Shown here piece by piece: positions 24,559 to 31,469 of a stretch of DNA of 41,212 bases. The DNA comes from Bacteroides sp. SM23_62_1. Its GTDB lineage: Bacteria > Bacteroidota > Bacteroidia > Bacteroidales > SM23-62. The stretch's first letter is position 1. Each line of letters begins with the position of its first letter. The translations under genes and the position numbers were made by a program. Below the pieces are notes generated by a model. That model did not search any database. It worked only from the letters and a program-made list of their open reading frames with translations, and had not been told where the DNA came from. The stretch covers positions 1-41,212 of the forward strand of contig LJUQ01000009.1 in the NCBI GenBank assembly GCA_001304505.1, read 5' to 3'.

Positions 24559-24698
24559 ACAAATAACGCGTTGTGCTATTAAAGACGATAATATTGATAA
24601 TCAGATTTATATCTGGCCGCACCGGCGGCGCGGCCAGATATAAAAATATAATATTCAAAAACATGCATTATTTAATACCACAACGCGTTTACAAATAA
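24559..24698. mobile_element. MITE-like inverted-repeat element with target-site-like duplication
   Basis: Arms AACGCGTTGTG (24565-24575) and CACAACGCGTT (24679-24689) are perfect, and pairing continues inward after one mismatch (TATTAAA/TTTAATA). The centre is a 15-bp GC-rich hairpin TTTATATCTGGCCGC (24606-24620) with 24630-24644 across a 9-nt loop. ACAAATAA occurs on both flanks (24559-24566 and 24691-24698), as a 6-8 bp target duplication would. No coding capacity. Confidence 0.6.
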
Positions 24699-24730
24699 TT
24701 AATTTATAGACTGGTGCATATTGATGAAAC

Positions 24731-24829
24731 AATGGAATATTGGAATAATGGAATATTGGATTCTAATGATAAACGATTTTTAAATACATTTCATTATTCC
24801 ATCATTCCATTTTTCCATTACTCCATTTG
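24731..24829. repeat. AATGGAATATTGG repeat pair
   Basis: AATGGAATATTGGAATAATGG (24731 onward, with a partial repeat) faces the roughly complementary CATTATTCCATCATTCCATT (about 24792-24811) and further TTCCATT words, giving a loose hairpin about 95 bp long. Confidence 0.6.
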
Positions 24830-24912
24830 TTATTAATAATTAAATTATTCATATTCAGTGCTTTATGATCTATTTTTATATCGAACTGACGTTAATTTAA
24901 TAACGGATTCAT

Positions 24913-25695
24913 ATGCATTGTAGAATCTGCAAAAGCAACGAACTTACGCTTTTTTACTCGATTGGGGATAACAACCAATTTAAATACTATAAATGTGAAA
25001 AATGCGGGCTTGTTAACCTCGACCTTACCGGCCTTAAAATTGCTGAACATCAGCATCAGTACTTTAAGAGATTTAAACCAAAGGCGGATTATGATAAGGA
25101 TATCAGGGCGATACAGGTGTACAGGTTTATAAAAAAATATGTTCCCGGAAAAGGGAAATATCTCGACATAGGGTGTGGAGGGGGGAATGTCCTTTACCAG
25201 GCACGAAAAGACGGCTGGGAAGTCAAGGGAATTGAGATATCTCCACCATTTGCTGAATATGTAAGGGAGAGGTTTAATATTGAGGTTGATATTGCAGACT
25301 TCATGGAATATGATACCACAAAAGAAAAGTATGATCTGGTCTCTGTAAGGCATGTTCTGGAGCACCTGCCTGATTCATTGCTGGCTATGCGGAAAATTTA
25401 TGAGCTTCTGAAGGATGATGGTTTTGCACACCTGGAATTTCCAAACATCAAATCTATTACTCACCGGCTTAAAAGATTCTTATCCGTTACAGGAATTCAT
25501 AAAAAGAAATATGGTCCATCATTTTTACCGGGCCATTGTAATGAATTCTCGAAAGCCACATTTGTTTACCTGCTGAATAAAACCGGATTTCAGTTAATAA
25601 GATGGGAAACATATTCATTCAAGCCTCTCATGAACAACATTTATAACAGGGTTCATATAGGTGGAAAAGCAAGAACAATTATAAAAAAAATTTAA
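24913..25695 (+). CDS. Class I SAM-dependent methyltransferase with N-terminal zinc ribbon
   Basis: The 260-residue protein begins with a four-cysteine ribbon (C3, C6, C28, C31; CRIC and CEKCG), then an AdoMet-binding domain with motif I LDIGCGGGNVL (84-94), an acidic motif II end at GIEIS, and VSVRHVLEHLPD as the post-I/motif III region. The architecture (zinc ribbon plus Methyltransf_23) is common for sugar or lipid methyltransferases in surface-glycan clusters, but no such cluster is adjacent. The length is slightly short for the family and the C-terminus ends in a basic stretch. The right arm of the inverted repeat lies just upstream, so its promoter may lie in the repeat. Confidence 0.88.
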   Translation: MHCRICKSNELTLFYSIGDNNQFKYYKCEKCGLVNLDLTGLKIAEHQHQYFKRFKPKADYDKDIRAIQVYRFIKKYVPGKGKYLDIGCGGGNVLYQARKDGWEVKGIEISPPFAEYVRERFNIEVDIADFMEYDTTKEKYDLVSVRHVLEHLPDSLLAMRKIYELLKDDGFAHLEFPNIKSITHRLKRFLSVTGIHKKKYGPSFLPGHCNEFSKATFVYLLNKTGFQLIRWETYSFKPLMNNIYNRVHIGGKARTIIKKI

Positions 25696-25814
25696 ATGAC
25701 TCTTCGGGTTGATTAGGACACCACATTTCGAAAGAATAATTTATTGCCCTTTCGCCCGTTTGCCCTTTCTTTCCTGGATTGTTTTAGCCCACGAATAAAT
25801 ATGTGGGGGTTGAT

Positions 25815-25878
25815 TTTTCTATTAATCATTTGCTCCTTTTCCCTTTCGTCGATCTCTTCCTACTCCATGCTCCCTGCT
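25815..25878 (-). repeat. Purine-rich tail of the DUF6340 gene
   Basis: On the minus strand, GCAGGGAGAATAGAGCAGGG, then GAGCATGGAGTAGGAAGAG, runs directly from the stop codon (25879-25881), and the words even reach into the last codons (QGE). The words match the 1-100 and 20400-20480 repeats. Confidence 0.65.
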
Positions 25879-26904
25879 CTATTCTCCCTGCAAATATTCT
25901 TCCAACTGATACTCCACCACCTCCTGTTCCTTGATCCTTTCATTCAGGATAAAACCATAGTCCCGTGATTTCCTACACTTATATCTCCCCCATGCCATCC
26001 TTGCATACTCACGTGCCTGTTCAAGGTCTCCAAGTATTTCGTAAACTACAGCAAGATTATGTGCTGCTCTGCCCTTTACTTTCCTGTGTCCGTTTTCCAG
26101 AGCTGCATTCAATGCTTCAATCGCATGATCCCAGTCATTGGCCTCCATCATCCTTGCCCCCTCCGCCAGGTCAGGATCTCTTTTACATCGTCTGTAATAG
26201 TGACGGGTCACGTAATACCATGATGGTGATATCCTCTGTCCATACATGTAACCGGCATCATAGCTCACTTTCCTGATAACATCATTTCTGCCTATTACAC
26301 TGCCGACTGTTTCCAGGATCGTCCCTCCCCCGGCATCCCAGTTCATTCTGTGGGTAAAAAGATTTTCGTCAATAATGCTCCTGCTTGCCAGATCGTAAAA
26401 TCTGAATCCGATATTGACAGTGGCAACCCCACGCGCAGCCAATCCCTCTCCCGGCATTCCAATCTTCCCGCCGGTAATAATGAAATCCGAATCATATTTT
26501 TCCAGTGAGATGATACCTTCGGCACCATATTTCTGGCACATCTCTTCGATAGTAGTCCATGGTATGGGTTCAGGAAATGCAGCACTGAGTAAATCCTGGC
26601 CGACCATTGCTTCATTTGTCCTTATTACCTTAAACTTAACGGAATTCTGAAGCATGTCATTCAAACCGTCAAGAGTAGTCTGGGTACCCAGCTTGTCCTG
26701 CCCGATACCCTCAAGGGTAAGGCCTGCCTCAATCCTGTTACGAATCTCATCATCCGGTAAAGACCTGTCGATGATGGCAACTGTCTTAATATTTTTCGGT
26801 ACCTGAACAATGGCAGGCAGCATTATCCGGAAAGTAATATCTGCCCCAATGCTGATAAAAAATATGGCGATAAAGATCACGATATAACGAATATTTTTTT
26901 TCAT
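25879..26904 (-). CDS. DUF6340-family membrane-anchored protein with TPR-like tail
   Basis: The 341-residue protein has an N-terminal hydrophobic anchor (about 6-30) and then a predicted periplasmic domain. It begins KNIKTVAIIDRSLPDDEIRN, contains a region predicting a beta-rich fold (ATVNIGFRFYDLASRSII, LFTHRMNWDAGGG), and ends in helical hairpins resembling TPRs (DWDHAIEALNAALENGHRKV, then AAHNLAVVYEILGDLEQARE). This matches the DUF6340 family, known only from Bacteroidota and of unknown function. It is convergent with the methyltransferase gene. Confidence 0.82.
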   Translation of the reverse strand: MKKNIRYIVIFIAIFFISIGADITFRIMLPAIVQVPKNIKTVAIIDRSLPDDEIRNRIEAGLTLEGIGQDKLGTQTTLDGLNDMLQNSVKFKVIRTNEAMVGQDLLSAAFPEPIPWTTIEEMCQKYGAEGIISLEKYDSDFIITGGKIGMPGEGLAARGVATVNIGFRFYDLASRSIIDENLFTHRMNWDAGGGTILETVGSVIGRNDVIRKVSYDAGYMYGQRISPSWYYVTRHYYRRCKRDPDLAEGARMMEANDWDHAIEALNAALENGHRKVKGRAAHNLAVVYEILGDLEQAREYARMAWGRYKCRKSRDYGFILNERIKEQEVVEYQLEEYLQGE

Positions 26905-26981
26905 GGGTGGATGATTAATTTGGTATGTATCAAATCTACAAATAATACTATTTCAGACCAAGATTTAATAGCTTATAAATT

Positions 26982-27093
26982 TTACCACAGAGTACACAGA
27001 GAATTGACACAGAGATCACAGAGATTTTTTTATCAAGTATTTATACTCTGTGGTTCCCGGTATAAAATCTTTGTACTCTCTGTGGTTAATGAA
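26982..27093. repeat. CACAGAG-type intergenic repeat (copy 2)
   Basis: ACCACAGAGTA (26984-26994) and TACTCTGTGGT (27044-27054) form an 11-bp perfect inverted repeat, with CACAGAG words between and a second CTCTGTGGTTA after it. It lies in the 295-bp spacer before the YfhO gene. Confidence 0.75.
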
Positions 27094-27199
27094 AGATAAG
27101 TAGAAACCTCAGGTTATAGAACAATAATAGAATGGATTATTATAATCTTGTTAAGTTCCTTTAATTAAATTTATAGGATCATTCTGAAATAAATCTTCC

Positions 27200-30100
27200 A
27201 TGATTAAATCCTTCTTTCGTAATTTTTTTGAGAGCGAATTAAAGATCAACATCCTTCTGTTGCTGATCAGCATTTTTGCATACTGGGAAATTTCAATTCT
27301 TCAATACAGTGTTCAATATGATATGCTTGATGTGATTCTTCCATGGCGCTTTCATGTGGGTGAATGTCTTCGCCATTTTTATTTTCCATACTGGAATCCT
27401 TACCAGTCAGCCGGCTATCCCATTCACGCTGATCTTCAATGCCCCACCTGGTACCCCGAAACTATCCTGATAGGATCAACTGTCGGATACTCCAATATCA
27501 CCCTTCATATCCTTTTCATCTTATATATTTTTATTTCGGGATCAGGAATGTACAGGCTCACCCGGCATTTTGGTGCTGATAACCTGCCTGCTTTTATTGC
27601 AGGTGCAGCAACTATGTTATCAGGTGTGTTTGTATCCAATGCACAGCATCTTTTTTTGATTGTAAGCATGGCATGGATGCCCTGGGTAATTCTTTATTAT
27701 CTCAGGTTATCTGAGAAACCCGGTGGCATTAAAAACATCCTGTTTCTCAGCCTGTTTACTTTTCTTCTGATAAGTGGAGGTTACCAGGCAATAAGCATTG
27801 TTATGGGTTACCTGTTATTCATATTGTTCTTTTATTACTGTATCAGGGCTCTGGTAAAGAGAAATTACCATGACTTCTTAAGGATTATCAAGGTAAATCT
27901 TGCCTGGTTATTGACCACCGGGATTCTGTGCCTGGTAATCATTGTATCCCTCAGAGATGTCTTTCATTATGTCGACAGGTTATCAGGATTAACGCTCGGA
28001 CAGGTCATGGAAAATCCCTTTACTCCCAGGTCTCTGATATCACTGTTTTTACCTTATGGTGTTGCGAAAGGACCGGCGTTTTTTGGTACTGATATAAGTA
28101 TGGCCAACCTGTACATGGGCATATTCATGCTGGGATTTTTCATTGCAGGCCTGTTCATCAGGATTAAAGCCGGATTAAAAATACTGCTGATTTTTGGATT
28201 CATTTTCCTGCTCGCTTCTTTCGGACCATACCTTCCTGTCAGGGAAGTTCTTTATAAATATTTCCCGCTGATGGATCTGTTCAGAATCCCCGGATTTCTC
28301 AGGGTGGTCATTATCATACCCGCTATTATTACGGGAGGACTGGCAATCCATGCTTTCCTGAAAGATCCGGGAAAAATATGGCGGAGGTTTGCCCCTCCCT
28401 TGGTTATAATGGGGATTATACTTATGTTCCTCCTTGGCTGGAGCTTCCTGAAAATTTCCGATCATGGATTAACTTTTAATGATCATGATATCTCTTTGCA
28501 GGATAAAATAAAAGCTCTTTCAATATATGAGCATATATTGATCCATTCAATCATACAGATATTTTTGCTGGTATCATTTTACTTTCTGGTAAGAAGAAAG
28601 AAAAAACTGAAACTTATTATTCCGGCTTTCATTATTATCGAAATGTTCATTTCAGTGCAGATGAATATTATGTATACCGGATGTTCCAAGGATTTCTATC
28701 CACTGGCCATCAGGGCAGAGCTGAAAGAAAGGCCAAGGGGATTTCCTGTTACCCCACCATCTGAAATTTTAAGTAATACAGATGGTGCGGCTGCCTTCGA
28801 ACCACTCTGGAGAAATGTGAATATATTCAATAAATCAGTCTCTTTTGATGCATTTACCTCATTCAAACTTAAAGGATACAAATACCTTGAAGACCAGGTG
28901 CCATCACTGAAAAATGCAATACTCCGGAATCGGCTGGTTTATCTCTCCGACCGAATCTATAATGAAAATGATCACCCTCCGGATAGCATCAGGAGCTTTC
29001 ATGCCTTAGATCTTTTTATTTCAGAAAAAGATTATTTTAAAGTGAGTAAGGAAAACCTGCACAGCAACCCGGGAGACACAGTATACTTAACTGAATTTAG
29101 TCCACATGAGATCAGAACAATTACAAGAACTGCACAACCACAGATACTTACACTGCTTCAGAGTAACTATAAGGGGTGGGAAGTGCTTGTGGATGGCAAA
29201 ACTGTTCCTCATTTTACATCAAACCAACTGTTTATCTCCTTCTTATTACCAGTCGGCCATCACGAGGTGAAATTTATTTATAAGGATAATATAGTAAAAG
29301 CAGCTTTCATTATCTCATATTTAGCTTTGCTGGTAGTCATCCTGCTCCTGGTCATGGATTATCTGAAAGAATATTTCTCCAGTCCATTTAAAATACTTCT
29401 TCCCGGTGTGTTGATTTTTCTGATATTATTTGCCACTGTTTTATTATTGAATAATATGCGGCAAAAACAATCGGACAGGATATACCACAAGTATGTCACA
29501 TCGGTAAATGAGATTGCAGAAAAAAATCCGTCTTCCACCGGGCTTATTTTCATGGTTGACAACCAGGCAGAATTGGAAAAGATTTCAGAAAAACAGGACA
29601 TAAAAATTGATTATAAAGTATATACGCAGTGTCTACCGGCAATGATCACCCGGCTGGGTCATGATCTCAGCAGTAACCAGAAGGACAAGTTACTTTTTGC
29701 CCATATCAATATCAGATTATGGCCGGAGATTCCCTATTTATTGAATGAGCTGTATCCGGGAACAGAAATCATCGACCGTACCAGGATCAGTTCATTTATA
29801 CATTATACTTCCGAAGCAACAGGCAAGGAAAAATCATTATTTTTGACATATCATGATTTTGAATCCGGAGCAGAAGGATGGAGTGGAGATAATAATTTTC
29901 TTGATACCGCACAGTTTTATTCAGGAAGATACAGCAACAGGCTGGATTCGGTCAATTCATTCAGTTATACCTTCCGATTACCCCGTTCTGAAATAACAGG
30001 CAGGAAGAAATTTATTATCAACACATCTGCCAAAGTTATGCTGACTGAAAATGTGAATACCTTCCTTGTCATCCAGATTATAAGGAACGACAAGACAATC

Positions 30101-30289
30101 GGTTATTATACCAGGAACATAGGAGAGACAGCGAGTGAAAGAAATGTATGGAATAAAGTATATTTCTCAAAACCGATACGCTATAAGCTCAAACCGGAAG
30201 ACCAGCTTGTTGTATATGTTTGGAATAACAGCAAAGGGATAATGTGGGTGGATGATTTTCTTGTGGAAATAACTTTACCTGATTATTAA
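27200..30289 (+). CDS. YfhO-family membrane protein with C-terminal beta domain
   Basis: The 1029-residue protein has about a dozen transmembrane helices (first at 15-36, last pair near 690-760) and the family signature DMLDVILPWRFHVGECLRHF followed by PYWNPYQSAGYPIHADLQCP, typical of GT-C-like YfhO proteins that move sugars from lipid carriers onto surface polymers. A lumenal domain follows, then residues about 875-1029 (HDFESGAEGWSGDNNF, later WNKVYFSKPIRYKLKPEDQL, MWVDDFLVEI) resemble a carbohydrate-binding jelly roll, an addition not seen in the founding member. It probably decorates surface glycans or lipids. A HAD hydrolase follows after 111 bp. Confidence 0.85.
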   Translation: MIKSFFRNFFESELKINILLLLISIFAYWEISILQYSVQYDMLDVILPWRFHVGECLRHFYFPYWNPYQSAGYPIHADLQCPTWYPETILIGSTVGYSNITLHILFILYIFISGSGMYRLTRHFGADNLPAFIAGAATMLSGVFVSNAQHLFLIVSMAWMPWVILYYLRLSEKPGGIKNILFLSLFTFLLISGGYQAISIVMGYLLFILFFYYCIRALVKRNYHDFLRIIKVNLAWLLTTGILCLVIIVSLRDVFHYVDRLSGLTLGQVMENPFTPRSLISLFLPYGVAKGPAFFGTDISMANLYMGIFMLGFFIAGLFIRIKAGLKILLIFGFIFLLASFGPYLPVREVLYKYFPLMDLFRIPGFLRVVIIIPAIITGGLAIHAFLKDPGKIWRRFAPPLVIMGIILMFLLGWSFLKISDHGLTFNDHDISLQDKIKALSIYEHILIHSIIQIFLLVSFYFLVRRKKKLKLIIPAFIIIEMFISVQMNIMYTGCSKDFYPLAIRAELKERPRGFPVTPPSEILSNTDGAAAFEPLWRNVNIFNKSVSFDAFTSFKLKGYKYLEDQVPSLKNAILRNRLVYLSDRIYNENDHPPDSIRSFHALDLFISEKDYFKVSKENLHSNPGDTVYLTEFSPHEIRTITRTAQPQILTLLQSNYKGWEVLVDGKTVPHFTSNQLFISFLLPVGHHEVKFIYKDNIVKAAFIISYLALLVVILLLVMDYLKEYFSSPFKILLPGVLIFLILFATVLLLNNMRQKQSDRIYHKYVTSVNEIAEKNPSSTGLIFMVDNQAELEKISEKQDIKIDYKVYTQCLPAMITRLGHDLSSNQKDKLLFAHINIRLWPEIPYLLNELYPGTEIIDRTRISSFIHYTSEATGKEKSLFLTYHDFESGAEGWSGDNNFLDTAQFYSGRYSNRLDSVNSFSYTFRLPRSEITGRKKFIINTSAKVMLTENVNTFLVIQIIRNDKTIGYYTRNIGETASERNVWNKVYFSKPIRYKLKPEDQLVVYVWNNSKGIMWVDDFLVEITLPDY

Positions 30290-30304
30290 TTCTTTTATCT
30301 TTAG

Positions 30305-30390
30305 GGATCACAGAGATCCACAGAAATTGTGGAGGACCACAGAGTAAATCTCTGTGGTTCTCATTATACTCTGTGGTTCCCTGTGACCTA
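30305..30390. repeat. CACAGAG-type intergenic repeat (copy 3)
   Basis: ACCACAGAG-TAAAT-CTCTGTGGT (30336-30358) is a perfect 9-bp hairpin with a 5-nt loop, flanked by GATCACAGAGATCCACAG and ACTCTGTGGTTCCCTGTGAC. It lies between the YfhO and HAD genes and may be a terminator or attenuator. Confidence 0.8.
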
Positions 30391-30400
30391 AATTTGCTTT

Positions 30401-31183
30401 ATGATCAAAGCTATTCTTTTCGACCTCGATGATACACTGATTGTGGAGGAAAATTCTGTTGTTGAATCCTTTCTTGAGGCCTCACTACTTGTAGAACAAA
30501 AGTATGGTGTTGATGCACACCATTTTGCAGGAACTGCCCGTATTAAAATCAGGGAAATATGGTATCAGTTGCCTACTATTGAATATGCCAGGCACATTTC
30601 AATCAGTTCGTGGGAAGGCCTCTGGGCCGGATTTGATGGGCCGCAACCGGAAATGCATCAATTCAGATCATTAGCCTCCGGATACCGGTTTGACGCCTGG
30701 ATGAATGCTTTGAAAGCTTTCTCCATTGAAGATGAAGAAATGGCAAAAAAACTGGCAATAACTTATCCTGCGATCAGAGGACGCAAACATATCCTTTTCC
30801 CTGAAACCATAAATATGCTCCGGACTCTTCAACCCCATTACAGAATGGCTATCATCACCAACGGGGTTCCGGATCTTCAGCGAGGGAAAATCATATCATC
30901 TGGTATTGAATCCTTCTTTGAAACAGTAGTCATATCAGTTGAGGTGGGGGTTTCCAAACCTGATCCCAGGATTTTCAATGTTGCTCTTGAAAACCTCGGT
31001 ATCCGGAATAAACAGACAATCATGGTTGGCAACAATCCGGAAAAAGATGTGGGAGGTGCTGCCAGTGCAGGGATTAAGTCTGTATTGATAAACCGGGATG
31101 GGGCTGATGCTGAAATAACACACCAGCCTGATTTTATCATTCATGACCTTACCGGTTTATCCGATATACTGAAACATATGTAA
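30401..31183 (+). CDS. HAD-superfamily hydrolase
   Basis: The 260-residue phosphatase-like protein has motif I FDLDDTLI (nucleophile Asp8, acid/base Asp10), motif II IITNG, a Lys in VGVSKPDPRIF as motif III, and motif IV in MVGNNPEKDVGGAASAG. An alpha-helical cap (about 20-110) is of the C1 type, as in L-2-haloacid dehalogenase, phosphoglycolate and YjjG-like phosphatases. It probably dephosphorylates a small metabolite in the cytoplasm; the specificity is not readable. Confidence 0.93.
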   Translation: MIKAILFDLDDTLIVEENSVVESFLEASLLVEQKYGVDAHHFAGTARIKIREIWYQLPTIEYARHISISSWEGLWAGFDGPQPEMHQFRSLASGYRFDAWMNALKAFSIEDEEMAKKLAITYPAIRGRKHILFPETINMLRTLQPHYRMAIITNGVPDLQRGKIISSGIESFFETVVISVEVGVSKPDPRIFNVALENLGIRNKQTIMVGNNPEKDVGGAASAGIKSVLINRDGADAEITHQPDFIIHDLTGLSDILKHM

Positions 31184-31469
31184 AAAATAATTCTGTTGTT
31201 AATCATTATTTCATAATAAATTATATGAAGTACAGGGAAATGACTATTTACATTAACTTGTTTTTCTAAACTATAAAAGTTCTCACAGATTATCTTAATT
31301 TTTGCACAGATTGTTCCAGATTTCTGATTTACATGCAATTATTTCCGCGTGAATCAATTACTTTATCTGCGGAAATCTGCGGGGAAAAAATTGTAACTTT
31401 GATAGACAGACTTCACGAAATATTTTCTTTATTTACTGTTTGACAGCAAACCCTAAATTAAATATCACT

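Larger units (their letters stand above)
24525..24901. mobile_element. Possible MITE-like element with 28-bp terminal inverted repeats
   Basis: ATTAATTTAACGTTAG followed by TTCGACATAAAA (24525-24552) is the inverted match of 24874-24901 at 25 of 28 positions. The 377-bp interior has no coding capacity and contains the smaller element at 24559-24698. The right arm ends 11 bp before the methyltransferase ATG. This could be a non-autonomous transposon or the worn ends of an insertion sequence; I see no clear target duplication outside the arms. Confidence 0.5.
24350..24912. other. 563-bp spacer with nested inverted repeats
   Basis: No gene. The spacer lies between divergent genes (DPP IV leftward, methyltransferase rightward). 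It holds an outer 28-bp inverted repeat (24525-24552 / 24874-24901), an inner 125-bp inverted-repeat element with flanking direct repeats (24559-24698) and a TGGAATATTGGAATAATGG-type repeat (24731-24829). These are listed separately. Confidence 0.65.

Noticed and set aside
24565-24689. Integron attC-like site
   Set aside because: The outer arms and central hairpin recall attC, but the right end reads GTTTACA rather than GTTRRRY and the left end does not give RYYYAAC. Flanking direct repeats and the absence of an integrase or cassettes favour a MITE-like element.
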